A stretch of DNA of 64,000 nucleotides, taken from the NCBI RefSeq assembly GCF_014205685.1, contig NZ_JACIIU010000001.1, positions 62,001 to 126,000 of the forward strand, read 5' to 3'. A program made the translations under genes and the position numbers. The notes beneath the pieces were generated by a model. It was not told the DNA's origin. It did not search any database and worked only from the letters and a program-made list of their open reading frames with translations. The DNA comes from Paenochrobactrum gallinarii (GTDB lineage: Bacteria > Pseudomonadota > Alphaproteobacteria > Rhizobiales > Rhizobiaceae). Every line of letters starts with the position of its first letter. The stretch's first letter is position 1. Shown here piece after piece: positions 9,133 through 17,732 of this stretch.

Positions 9133-9678
9133 ATGAACCAGACAACAGGCTTACACCGTCTGATTGCGCCTTTGGCTGCACTTGGTCTTCTGGCAGGTTT
9201 GCAAGGCGCAAATGCTCAGGACGTTTCAGAAGCACATCTGAATGCTGCACGTTCTGCGATTGCTGCCATTGGCGCAACTGAACAGTTCGATGGCATTCTG
9301 CCTCAGGCAGCAGCAGCTCTCAAAGCTGAGCTGATCCAGAAAGATCCAAATCTTGAAGCTCTCATCACCAAAACCGTTGATGATAAGGCAATTGCTTTGG
9401 CAGCACGCCGTGCGGATCTCGAAACCGAAGCTGCCCGCGCTTATGCAAATTCGTTCTCTCAGGCTGATCTTGAAGCCATTGCAACTTTCTACAATTCAGA
9501 AAGCGGCAAGAAGCTGATTGCCGAAGGCCCGATTGTCACCCGTGAAGTGCTGAAAGCTGCCGGCATCTGGCAGAACGGCATTGCCCGCGACCTGACCGAA
9601 GCCGTTGGCAACACTTTGAACGAACAGATGAAGGCGGCAGCTCCTGCTACTGAAGAAGCGCCAAAGCCAGCACAGTAA
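9133..9678 (+). CDS. DUF2059 family exported protein
   Basis: A 181-residue periplasmic protein with a signal peptide (HRLIAPLAALGLLAGLQGANAQ) and a helical DUF2059 domain, whose hallmark is the C-terminal stretch FSQADLEAIATFYNSESGKKL. Function is unknown in the family. ATG at 9133 has GGAG 10 bases ahead; a longer frame from 9079 would overlap rpiA and place charged residues before the signal peptide, so I reject it. It follows rpiA by 19 bases and ends at a shared terminator. Confidence 0.88.
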   Translation: MNQTTGLHRLIAPLAALGLLAGLQGANAQDVSEAHLNAARSAIAAIGATEQFDGILPQAAAALKAELIQKDPNLEALITKTVDDKAIALAARRADLETEAARAYANSFSQADLEAIATFYNSESGKKLIAEGPIVTREVLKAAGIWQNGIARDLTEAVGNTLNEQMKAAAPATEEAPKPAQ

Positions 9679-9697
9679 GCTTTATGCTTTCCAATAA

Positions 9698-9735
9698 GAA
9701 AAAGCCTCCGGTTGATGAAACCGGAGGCTTTTTAC
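9698..9735. terminator. Bidirectional terminator, DUF2059 gene / fadL-like pseudogene
   Basis: AAAAGCCTCCGGTT and AACCGGAGGCTTTT form a 14-bp stem with a short loop and A/T tracts on both sides. Confidence 0.9.
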
Positions 9736-9758
9736 TATCTGCATGAGCGCAAAAAATT

Positions 9759-10937
9759 TTAAAATTTAAGCTTGGCTGCAACTGTAAAACCTTTGACCAG
9801 ATCGGTACCAAACTCACTGGTGCTGACCTTATCACGGAATGTACCTGACGTTAAAAAGCCCAATGCACCTGCGAGTTTGATATCCAGATGATCATTGGCT
9901 TTGTAATTGGCACCGGCACCCAGTAACCAGACATCGGTCTGCGATGTCCAGCCGGTTGTTGTGCCTCTGTCCCATGTCAGCGTTGCCGCGCCCGACCATT
10001 GATCGTTGAATTTGTGCCCGACACCACCGCTTACAGTCCAGCCATCACGGAAATAAAGATCAAGCGAACTCATTACCCGTCCGCTGGCAAGTCCATAGGC
10101 CGGAATAGCATCCGTCAATGCGAAGGGCACAACTTGAATACTCTTCCAGTCCGTCCACTTCACCGAGGCCATTGCGATCCAGTCAGGCGCAATACCGGTT
10201 TGAAATTTGAACTCGACAGATTGTGGCAAGCTTACATCAGAACCAATATTCAGTGCCTGAGGTATCACGCCCTCAATCGTACCGCCCAAATCATATTTGA
10301 CCTTGGATTGATAAACCACGCTGGCGCGTAAGGCGATTTCCGGCACCTCATAAGCTGCACCCAAACGCCAGCCCCATGACCGGCCGCCAACATCCAGAGT
10401 AGCGATTGCCTGATTGGGCAACATTTTGGTTTGATAACCGCTGAGCTCCTGATAGCTCAGGCCCCCAAGCAAGCGGACAAAGCTGCCCTCGCCAACCGCC
10501 AATTGGTATGAGCAATTAAGCCCAAGATCATGCGATGATATTTCTTACTCAATCGAACTATAGCGGCGCAAAGTATCGCTACCGACATCCATCGTGATGC
10601 CCCAGGGCTGACGATATTGCGCTGCGCAAGCAACATTATCAGCAAGCTGGAAACGTGCCGAAATTTTGGGCACCCAATAAGATTTCCCCTCATTGACGCT
10701 ATCTTTTGTAACCGGCGCCGAGTGTAATTCCGGTGCAATAGGACGAATATTTTTAAGTTTTCGTTGCGGCAGAACGAAAGTCGCCGCACTTTCAATCTGA
10801 TTGCCTGCTTCAAACAGAATGTCAAAATCCTGCGAACTACGCTCAAAGCCACCCGCTTGCGCAAAGTAGGTTCCACCCATCAGAGCAGCAGTCAAAACAC
10901 ACGAAAACTTTGTAGCTTTTTTTATTTTCACGCGCAT
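9759..10937 (-). pseudogene. FadL/OmpP1 family outer-membrane transport protein, interrupted by one in-frame stop
   Basis: Intact members are 14-stranded outer-membrane barrels that import long-chain fatty acids or other hydrophobic compounds. The 393-codon frame begins with a signal peptide (MRVKIKKATKFSCVLTAAL...QAGG) followed by the rhizobial FadL N-terminus GFERSSQDFDILFEAGN, and ends in a terminal beta strand with aromatic last residue (...AAKLKF). A TAA codon at 10547-10545 splits it after residue 130. Beyond the stop the same frame continues without shift as EISSHDLGLNCSYQL and barrel strands, so a single base substitution is the only lesion. A separate protein starting inside the second part would lack a signal peptide. 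It is either a recent pseudogene, an assembly error, or a read-through case. Confidence 0.85.
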
Positions 10938-11093
10938 TTTTCCCCTGCGGCTCTATTCCGCAATATGCCAGTTTTCATAAATTCCCCAGTACACCATGAA
11001 TGATCCAGTGATCAATTTCAAACTTTAGTTGTAGATGAGGCAATAAATCACACAATTAAAACAACGGATTAAAATCAATAATTAAAAATAGAC

Positions 11094-11135
11094 AAAAAAA
11101 TACCCGCGATGCAATTACACAAAGTTGCATCGCGG
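11094..11135 (-). terminator. valS terminator
   Basis: CCCGCGATGCAA (11103-11114) and TTGCATCGCGGG (11124-11135) form a perfect 12-bp stem, followed on the minus strand by TATTTTTTTG. Confidence 0.92.
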
Positions 11136-11158
11136 GCGTTTTAAAGTTTCAGATCAGC

Positions 11159-13891
11159 TTATCCGGCTTCCTGAATACGCTTTTGTGCCAATGCCACTTT
11201 TTCTGCGGCTTCCTGCAATTCAACAAGACGGGCACGTTCTGCTGCCACCACGTCTTCACGTGCATTGGCAACAAATTTTTCATTCGAAAGCTTGGCATTG
11301 ATCTTCTGCATTTCTGCATCAATTTTACCGGCTTCTTTTGTCAGACGCGCAGTTTCCGCACTCAGGTCAATCAGGCTGCCCAGCGGCATACATGCCGTTG
11401 CTTCACCGATAACCAGTTGTGCTGAACCTTTTGGAGCTGCATCAGAAAATTCAACATTTTCCACGCGTGCCAGACGTTTGATTGCCGCATCATGACGCTC
11501 AAAACGCTCTTTGGTCTGAGCGCTTGCTTCCAGAACCGTCAATGGTGCCTTAGCTGATGGCGGCACGTTCATTTCAGAGCGAACCGAACGGATACCGTTT
11601 ACCAGATCAATCAGCCAGTTAACATCGGTTGCAGCTTCATTATCTTCAAAAGACAGTTCCGGCCACTGAGCCAAAGCCAAAACGCTGTCACGCTTTTCGC
11701 CTTCACCAGCGGTCAGAGCCCAAAGCTCTTCTGTCATGAACGGCATAAACGGATGCAGCAGACGATAGATCTCATCCAGGCAATAAGCCGCACAGGCCTG
11801 CGCTTCCGCTTTTTCAGCTTCATCATCGCCCATGAAAATGGGTTTAAGCAATTCCAGATACCAGTCACAGAACTGGTTCCAGACAAAGCGATAGGCAGCA
11901 GAAGCCGCTTCATTGAAGCGATAGCTGGTAATGCCGGCAGTGATGGCGTTAGCGGCCTGTGTCAGCTCAGTCAAAATCCAACGGTTAACCGCCAGTTTTG
12001 CCTGTTCCGGCTTGAAATTCGGATCGTGCTTCACGCCGTTCATCTGCGCAAAACGGGTCGCATTCCACAGCTTGGTGCCGAAATTGCGGTAACCGGCAAT
12101 ACGCGCAGGATCGAGCTTAACATCACGTCCCTGTGCCGCCATAATAGCCAGCGTAAAGCGCAGCGCATCCGCACCATATTCGTCAATCAGTTCCAGCGGA
12201 TCAATGACATTGCCTTTGGACTTCGACATTTTCGCGCCGTTTTTATCACGCACCAGCGCATGAACATAAACGGTGTGGAACGGCTCTTCATCCATGAAAT
12301 GAAGCCCCATCATCATCATTCTGGCAACCCAGAAGAAGATAATGTCAAAACCGGTCACCAAAACGTCGGTCTGGTAATAGGTTTCCAGCTCCGGTGTTTT
12401 GTCAGGCCAGCCAAGGGTCGAGAATGGCCACAAAGCAGATGAGAACCATGTGTCCAGAACATCCGGATCACGGGTCAGTTCAGTCGGCTTGCCATAATGC
12501 TTTTCTGCCGAAGCCAAAGCCTCCGCTTCGCTTTTCTCAACGAAGATTTCGCCATCCGGGCCATACCATGCAGGGATCTGGTGTCCCCACCACAATTGGC
12601 GGGAAATGCACCATGGCTGAATGTTTTCCATCCAGTCATAATATGTCTTTTCCCATGTTTTTGGTACAATCGCAGTGCGGCCTTCACGAACGCTGTCGAT
12701 CGCAGGCTTAGCCATTTCGGCAGCATTGACATACCATTGGTCGGTCAAAAGCGGCTCAATCGGCACGCCGCCACGGTCGCCATGCGGAACCATATGGGTG
12801 TGCTCTTCGATTTTCTCGAGATAACCACCCTCTTCCATCTTGGCGACAATGGCTTTGCGAACAGCAAATCTGTCCTGACCATCAAGCTCAGCAATCAATG
12901 CATCAAGCTCAGCGCTGGCAGCCACACCCGCCAGAAACTCTTCATTATCTTTCAGGCAGATGGTGGCATCAGGCGCCATGATGTTGATTTTGCGCAGATC
13001 ATTGCGTTTGCCAACTTCAAAGTCGTTGAAATCATGCGCAGGCGTAATTTTAACCGCACCGGAACCGGCTTCCGGATCAGCATAATCATCACCAACAATC
13101 GGAATAGCACGGCCAACCAGCGGCAGAATAACGGACTTGCCTATACGAGCCTGATAGCGCTCATCTTCCGGATTAACGGCAACACCGCTATCGCCCAGCA
13201 TGGTTTCAGGACGCGTTGTGGCAACAACAATATAAGTGCTTGGATCTTCGGCGTTAAAGGTCACACCTTCCAGCGGATAGCGGAAGTGCCACAAATTACC
13301 TTTAATCTCGCGCTGTTCAACTTCCAGATCAGAAATCGCCGTCAGCAATTTCGGGTCCCAGTTAACCAGACGCTTGTCTTTATAAATCAAGCCTTCGCGG
13401 TGAAGGGTTACAAACACTTCCAGAACCGCTTTGGAAAGACCTTCATCCATGGTGAAGCGTTCACGCGACCAATCGCAAGATGCACCAAGACGGCGCAGCT
13501 GATTGGAAATCATGCCACCGGATTCATTCTTCCACTGCCAGATGCGTTCAACGAATTTTTCACGTCCCATCGCATGACGGTTCGGTTCTTTACGTTCGGC
13601 CAGCTGACGCTCGACAACCATCTGGGTTGCAATACCCGCATGATCGAAGCCTGGCTGCCACAGCACGTTTTTGCCGCGCATACGTTCAAAACGAACCAGA
13701 ATATCCTGAATCGTATTGTTCAGCGCATGGCCCATATGCAAAGAACCGGTGACATTTGGCGGCGGAATAACGATTGTAAACGGCTCCGCGCCTTCCTTAG
13801 CACCGGCACCCGCTTTAAACGCGCCTGCCTCTTCCCATCGCTCAGCAATTTTCGGCTCTGTTGCCGCTGCATCATATGTTTTTTCTAGCAT
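11159..13891 (-). CDS. valS: Valine--tRNA ligase
   Basis: Class I aminoacyl-tRNA synthetase charging tRNA-Val; 910 residues from ATG at 13891 (a TTG one codon earlier is less likely). The HIGH-type motif is PPPNVTGSLHMGHALNN near residue 50, the CP1 editing domain spans roughly residues 200-400, KMSKSKGNVIDP is the ATP-binding KMSKS loop, and the C-terminus is the ValRS coiled-coil arm (KEAGKIDAEMQKINAKLSNE). The length fits bacterial ValRS. The popZ gene lies upstream on the same strand, as in other alphaproteobacteria, but with a terminator in between. Confidence 0.98.
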   Translation of the reverse strand: MLEKTYDAAATEPKIAERWEEAGAFKAGAGAKEGAEPFTIVIPPPNVTGSLHMGHALNNTIQDILVRFERMRGKNVLWQPGFDHAGIATQMVVERQLAERKEPNRHAMGREKFVERIWQWKNESGGMISNQLRRLGASCDWSRERFTMDEGLSKAVLEVFVTLHREGLIYKDKRLVNWDPKLLTAISDLEVEQREIKGNLWHFRYPLEGVTFNAEDPSTYIVVATTRPETMLGDSGVAVNPEDERYQARIGKSVILPLVGRAIPIVGDDYADPEAGSGAVKITPAHDFNDFEVGKRNDLRKINIMAPDATICLKDNEEFLAGVAASAELDALIAELDGQDRFAVRKAIVAKMEEGGYLEKIEEHTHMVPHGDRGGVPIEPLLTDQWYVNAAEMAKPAIDSVREGRTAIVPKTWEKTYYDWMENIQPWCISRQLWWGHQIPAWYGPDGEIFVEKSEAEALASAEKHYGKPTELTRDPDVLDTWFSSALWPFSTLGWPDKTPELETYYQTDVLVTGFDIIFFWVARMMMMGLHFMDEEPFHTVYVHALVRDKNGAKMSKSKGNVIDPLELIDEYGADALRFTLAIMAAQGRDVKLDPARIAGYRNFGTKLWNATRFAQMNGVKHDPNFKPEQAKLAVNRWILTELTQAANAITAGITSYRFNEAASAAYRFVWNQFCDWYLELLKPIFMGDDEAEKAEAQACAAYCLDEIYRLLHPFMPFMTEELWALTAGEGEKRDSVLALAQWPELSFEDNEAATDVNWLIDLVNGIRSVRSEMNVPPSAKAPLTVLEASAQTKERFERHDAAIKRLARVENVEFSDAAPKGSAQLVIGEATACMPLGSLIDLSAETARLTKEAGKIDAEMQKINAKLSNEKFVANAREDVVAAERARLVELQEAAEKVALAQKRIQEAG

Positions 13892-14013
13892 CAAACTGTC
13901 CGGTCGTTGTGCAAAGAATGAAGATTAATTCAGCAGTTTGCCGCCTTCACTCAATAATCAAGCCTAAATGAGAGTCACTTTGATTGACCTCTTAAACCCC
14001 CATGGGTTTTGTG

Positions 14014-14053
14014 TCAAAAAACAATAATCCCGCCATATATAATGACGGGATTA
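14014..14053 (-). terminator. popZ terminator
   Basis: TAATCCCG (14025-14032) and CGGGATTA (14046-14053) with an AT-rich loop, followed on the minus strand by ATTGTTTTTTTG. Confidence 0.85.
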
Positions 14054-14078
14054 GCGCATTCCAACTTATCTTTATAAA

Positions 14079-14978
14079 TCAGTACTGATCACCGCGAACC
14101 ATGCGCTCAATTTCTTCACGCACGAGACGCTCAACCATGCTTGGCAGGTTCTCATCCAGCCAGTTTTGCAGCATCGGACGCAAGAGCGCTTCTGCCTGCT
14201 CTTCCAGCGAGCGAATACGCTCCTGACGCACAGCTTCTGACAATTGTTCAAAAGAAGCCGAAACCTGCTGCTTGGTGGAAGCCGATGCCAAAGGTGCGGC
14301 TGGCTTAGCTGCCGCTTCTTCAGGAGCCGCTTCCGGCTGTTTCTCCATCATTTCCGAGATAATCTTATGGATATCATTTTCCACGCTCTGTTCGACTTTC
14401 TCTCTGACATTGAAATCAGCAGCATCAGCACTCTTTTCAGGCTGTGCGGTAACAGTCATATCAACATCCATTGATGCATCATTAGCCGGAACCGGCTTAA
14501 CTGCTACATAGTCAGCAGTCCCCTGTTCCACATCGAAAGCGCCGCGCAGGCTCATATCGCTATGAAACACAGGAGCATCCGTGTCAGTCTCTTCAGGTTG
14601 TTCAATAGCAGCAGACACGGCTGAAATCACCGAGCTGCGTAAAGTTTCGGGCTTCGAGGCTGGCGCTGCAGCAGCTTTTTCCTGCAATAAAGGGCGCTCA
14701 AAGTTACGTGATGCGGATGAAATAGTTGCTGATATAGATGCAGGCTCTTCTTCCTGCACAGAATTTGACGCAAAAGCTTCAACCGCCTCCACATTGGGAC
14801 GACGAAACGGGGCAACCTCACCACGACTAACCGGTTCGCTGCGCAGTACAGGTTTTTCTGCCTGTACTACGTCCGCCACACCCTGCCGTGTCACATCGCT
14901 ATCCTCGATAATACGACGGATAGAAGCGAGGATTTCTTCCATTGAAGGCTCACGAGCCGCGCTTGATGCCTGTGCCAT
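14079..14978 (-). CDS. popZ: Polar organizing protein PopZ (DUF2497)
   Basis: PopZ self-assembles into a polar scaffold that holds chromosome origins and cell-cycle regulators in alphaproteobacteria. The 299-residue protein has the three expected parts: an N-terminal helix PSMEEILASIRRIIED (about residues 11-26) that binds clients, a long low-complexity acidic/alanine/proline-rich linker, and C-terminal oligomerisation helices (EEQAEALLRPMLQNWLDENL then MVERLVREEIERMVRG). The linker is longer than in Caulobacter, as is usual in Hyphomicrobiales. It is next to valS, a conserved pairing; the tolC-like gene often found upstream in this order is not here. Confidence rests on the terminal helices. 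Confidence 0.92.
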   Translation of the reverse strand: MAQASSAAREPSMEEILASIRRIIEDSDVTRQGVADVVQAEKPVLRSEPVSRGEVAPFRRPNVEAVEAFASNSVQEEEPASISATISSASRNFERPLLQEKAAAAPASKPETLRSSVISAVSAAIEQPEETDTDAPVFHSDMSLRGAFDVEQGTADYVAVKPVPANDASMDVDMTVTAQPEKSADAADFNVREKVEQSVENDIHKIISEMMEKQPEAAPEEAAAKPAAPLASASTKQQVSASFEQLSEAVRQERIRSLEEQAEALLRPMLQNWLDENLPSMVERLVREEIERMVRGDQY

Positions 14979-15173
14979 AGTCTTTGTATCCCATATTCTC
15001 GCCGGAGAAGCGAATCTTATCGGACTAAAGTAACGAACTATTAACGATTTGAGAATCCCTTAGCGGCCAGACAAGACGCAAACTCACAGATTTATCATTT
15101 ATTAATAAAGATATCTTCGAAGCGATTCGATTATTTGGCAGCCATCATGCCACAACACTTAAAACAGGACACA

Positions 15174-15214
15174 AAAAAGCGGGCGCTGCAATCAAATGCT
15201 AAGCGCCCGCTTTT
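15174..15214 (-). terminator. Terminator with no intact upstream gene
   Basis: GCGGGCGCT and AGCGCCCGC (ends at 15179 and 15210) enclose a 14-base loop and, on the minus strand, run into TTTTTTG. It lies 10 bases beyond the stop of the degenerate small frame at 15224-15334, which it would serve. The rest of 14979-15525 is AT-rich and shows no other gene. Confidence 0.75.
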
Positions 15215-15223
15215 ATGAAAAAC

Positions 15224-15334
15224 TTAAACTGAAAATAAATAGGCCAAAATAATAACTGACATCAAAGCTACGGCACCCCAAAGAGCAATGCCTCAGCACG
15301 ATTTTTGAACAGTTTCGTCCATTTTTATGCGCAT
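15224..15334 (-). pseudogene. Small tail-anchored membrane protein frame with an in-frame TGA
   Basis: From ATG at 15334 (AGAAAAG just upstream) the frame reads MRIKMDETVQKSC, TGA at 15295-15293, then GIALWGAVALMSVIILAYLFSV and TAA at 15226-15224. The second part is a typical transmembrane helix, the first a charged cytoplasmic stub, and an intrinsic terminator follows immediately. A single change of CGA (Arg) to TGA would explain the break. Selenocysteine or TGA read-through cannot be excluded by eye, but no SECIS-like hairpin was identified. Family not recognised. Confidence 0.4.
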
Positions 15335-15525
15335 CTTTTCTGCTAATAAAACTTCTGTTCTCTCTATAGAACGAGCGTCAATTTTACGCAATCACTCTTT
15401 AAGGCATAAATGTGGCGCAAGCTATGCACAAACATGAATTGACAAATATCACCTCAATAAAATCAGATACTTAATCTTAAATCCACATTAATAAAACTGT
15501 AATTATTACGACAAAAACAAGCCCT

Positions 15526-16320
15526 TTACGGCTCAGGGAACAGGTGATCAATCCTGCCGTTCCACCAATAAATAACCAATCCAAGCCATTCATGAAATGC
15601 GGTCGAGCTGCGCGAAAAAGCTTCATTGGCATTTTGAAAATAGAAATGAAATTGCGTGTCCGGCACAGTTTTATAATCCACCGGCCATGCGATCACATCA
15701 AAACCGGCTTTCCTAAAGACACCGACCGAACGCGGCATATGATAGGCTGAGGTGATCAAGAGCCAGTTTTGCCCTTTCTCCGGCTTGACCAAATCACGGG
15801 TCATTTGCGCATTTTCAATTGTATTGCGTGATTGCGCTTCATAGATCACATTGCCATCATCCACTTGAAAAGCATTAAAAAGCTCACGCGTACTCTCGGC
15901 ATCCGGTTTTGACTTATTAAAATAAGAGCCCTCGCCACCTGATACCACAATTTTTGCTTTTGAATAAATCTTGGCAAGGCGCATGGTCTCCACAATACGG
16001 TCTCCGGCGCTGTTTAATTCCGTGCCGCCGCGCGCCGCATTGATCTCGCCGCTCATATATCCACCAAGAACAATAATGCCATCAATGCTTTCAGGCAGTT
16101 TGTGTGGTCGCTGGAAGCGCTCCTCCAATGGATTGAGCAGCACCGAGCCCAAAGTGGTAAAACCGCATAACAGAATGATAAAACAAGCCATTAAGACGGA
16201 TGTGATCGCCAAAATCTTCCAACCGAGATAGATAGCGCCAACACAAAAAAGGCATAAAACCAGCAACACCGACAAGGGCTGCATGAATAGCCAGATAATT
16301 TTGGACAAACTGAAAAACAT
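15526..16320 (-). CDS. YdcF-like membrane protein (DUF218 domain)
   Basis: A 264-residue inner-membrane protein. Two hydrophobic segments fill residues 1-60 (KIIWLFMQPLSVLLVLCLF, then ITSVLMACFIILLCGF). The DUF218 domain follows, with the motifs DGIIVLGG, IVVSGGEG, E-SRNTIENA and LLITSAYHMPRSV. This is the ElyC/YdcF-type arrangement; ElyC acts in envelope (lipid carrier) homeostasis in E. coli, but the reaction is not known. ATG at 16320 follows AAGGGG; the upstream GTG at 16338 has no ribosome site. Divergent from purC. Confidence 0.88.
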   Translation of the reverse strand: MFFSLSKIIWLFMQPLSVLLVLCLFCVGAIYLGWKILAITSVLMACFIILLCGFTTLGSVLLNPLEERFQRPHKLPESIDGIIVLGGYMSGEINAARGGTELNSAGDRIVETMRLAKIYSKAKIVVSGGEGSYFNKSKPDAESTRELFNAFQVDDGNVIYEAQSRNTIENAQMTRDLVKPEKGQNWLLITSAYHMPRSVGVFRKAGFDVIAWPVDYKTVPDTQFHFYFQNANEAFSRSSTAFHEWLGLVIYWWNGRIDHLFPEP

Positions 16321-16439
16321 GAAGCCCCTTAATGTCACATTTTACATCTATATAGCCTGCCTGATTTATCACGTAAAACAAAGTGGCATAGTCTGTGACA
16401 AGGCTATTTCACGCGACAGATCACCGCCCATTCATAAAA

Positions 16440-16473
16440 TTTTAACAATCCGCTTAATGCGCCATTGTTAAAA
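16440..16473. promoter_or_regulatory. 10-bp inverted repeat upstream of purC, possible operator
   Basis: TTTTAACAAT (16440-16449) and ATTGTTAAAA (16464-16473) are exact inverted copies separated by 14 bases, about 85 bases before the purC start. The right arm overlaps a plausible -35 region. It does not match the E. coli PurR box. Role unknown. Confidence 0.4.
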
Positions 16474-16555
16474 TGGCTAATTTGCTATAGGTAGCGCGCA
16501 TACACTGCGGAAGTTATAACCCGCGCATCACAGATTTCCATATCCGGGAAAAACC

Positions 16556-17320
16556 ATGAACCGTCGCCGCCGTATTTACGAGGGTAAGGCCAAGATTCTT
16601 TATGAAGGACCTGAGCCAGGTACTCTCATCCAGTTTTTCAAAGATGATGCCACTGCGTTCAATAACAAGAAACACGAAGTTATTGATGGCAAAGGTGTGC
16701 TGAACAATCGTATTTCCGAGCATATTTTTCAGCTTTTGAACCGGATCAACATTCCTACCCATTTTATCAAGCGCCTCAATATGCGTGAGCAGCTGATCAG
16801 GGAAGTTGAAATCGTTCCTTTGGAAGTGGTGGTGCGCAATGTGGCGGCTGGCTCTCTGGCCAAACGTCTCGGCCTTGAAGAAGGCACCATTTTACCGCGC
16901 TCAATCGTCGAATTCTATTATAAAGCCGATGCGCTTGATGATCCGATGGTATCGGAAGAACACATTACCGCTTTTGGCTGGGCAAGCCCGCAAGAGCTTG
17001 ATGACATTATGACGCTGGCGATCCGCGCCAATGATTTTCTCACCGGCTTGTTTCTTGGCATCGGCATTCAGCTGGTGGACTTCAAGATCGAATGTGGCCG
17101 CCTGTGGGAAGGCGACATGATGCGCATCGTCATTGCGGACGAAATCTCACCGGATTCCGCCCGTCTTTGGGATATCAACACCAATGAAAAGATGGACAAA
17201 GACCGATTCCGCCGCGATATGGGTGGCTTGGTTGAAGCCTATCAGGAAGTCGCCCGCCGCCTTGGCATCATGAATGAAAATGAGCCAAGCCGTCCGACCG
17301 GCCCCGTTCTGGTGAAATAA
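16556..17320 (+). CDS. purC: Phosphoribosylaminoimidazole-succinocarboxamide synthase
   Basis: SAICAR synthetase joins CAIR and aspartate with ATP in step 8 of de novo purine synthesis. 254 residues, normal length. Visible signatures include the N-terminal [33 protein letters not shown], the conserved [15 protein letters not shown] and [15 protein letters not shown], and [12 protein letters not shown] near the C-terminus. It heads a purine cluster purC-purS-purQ-(GST, lipoprotein)-purL. A stable hairpin lies just after its stop codon. Confidence 0.98.
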   Translation: MNRRRRIYEGKAKILYEGPEPGTLIQFFKDDATAFNNKKHEVIDGKGVLNNRISEHIFQLLNRINIPTHFIKRLNMREQLIREVEIVPLEVVVRNVAAGSLAKRLGLEEGTILPRSIVEFYYKADALDDPMVSEEHITAFGWASPQELDDIMTLAIRANDFLTGLFLGIGIQLVDFKIECGRLWEGDMMRIVIADEISPDSARLWDINTNEKMDKDRFRRDMGGLVEAYQEVARRLGIMNENEPSRPTGPVLVK

Positions 17321-17331
17321 AAATCTCATAA

Positions 17332-17359
17332 AGCCCGCCTTGACAAAATCAGGCGGGCT
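17332..17359 (+). terminator. Hairpin between purC and purS (no strong T tract)
   Basis: AGCCCGCCT (17332-17340) and AGGCGGGCT (17351-17359) form a perfect 9-bp stem. The following CTATGATTTC is a poor T tract, so it may be a leaky terminator or an RNA-stabilising structure. Confidence 0.55.
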
Positions 17360-17410
17360 CTATGATTTCTAAAACAGCTTTTACGGCAATCTTTTTTACA
17401 GGATAAAACA

Positions 17411-17653
17411 GTGATCAAAGCACGTGTCACCGTTACATTGAAAAACGGCGTTCTCGACCCTCAGGGCAAAGCAATTGTTGGCGCATTAGGCAGCCTTGGT
17501 TTTGATGGCGTCAACTCTGTCCGTCAGGGCAAGGTTTTTGATGTTGAGCTGGAAGGCAGTGATAAAGTTGCCGCAGAAGCCAACCTCACGGCAATGTGCG
17601 AAAAGCTTCTCGCCAATACCGTCATCGAAGATTATAGTATCACTATTCTCTGA
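17411..17653 (+). CDS. purS: Phosphoribosylformylglycinamidine synthase subunit PurS
   Basis: PurS is the small subunit that bridges PurQ and PurL in the three-component FGAM synthetase, helping ammonia transfer. 80 residues with the typical opening IKARVTVTLKNGVLDPQGKAI, followed by GFDGVNSVRQGKVFDVEL and the C-terminal CEKLLANTVIEDYSI. It starts with GTG at 17411, preceded by ACAGGA. Flanked on both sides by hairpins. Confidence 0.96.
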   Translation: MIKARVTVTLKNGVLDPQGKAIVGALGSLGFDGVNSVRQGKVFDVELEGSDKVAAEANLTAMCEKLLANTVIEDYSITIL

Positions 17654-17662
17654 CCATTGATA

Positions 17663-17696
17663 AGATCGCTTGAGGTGCGCCTCAAGCCGGTCTTTT
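17663..17696 (+). terminator. Hairpin between purS and purQ with short T tract
   Basis: GCTTGAGG-TGCG-CCTCAAGC is a perfect 8-bp stem with outer AAGAT/GTCTT pairing, followed by TTTTCACTTTTG. It resembles an intrinsic terminator but sits inside the purine cluster, so it could attenuate purQ. Confidence 0.55.
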
Positions 17697-17732
17697 CACT
17701 TTTGTTATATGAACAATAGGACGATTGGTGTC

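Noticed and set aside
10457..10876. Alternative frame over the fadL-like stop codon, considered as a frameshift
   Set aside because: The correct frame resumes directly after the TAA with barrel-like sequence, so a substitution explains it without a shift; the alternative frame is rich in Arg/Cys and unlike a barrel.
12497..13888. 463-residue plus-strand frame inside valS
   Set aside because: It lies exactly antisense to the ValRS coding sequence, which has full-length catalytic motifs; long antisense frames arise from codon bias.
15290..15298. Selenocysteine at the TGA of the small membrane frame
   Set aside because: No convincing SECIS-like stem-loop follows and no family is known; a nonsense mutation is the simpler reading, so it is kept only as an alternative.
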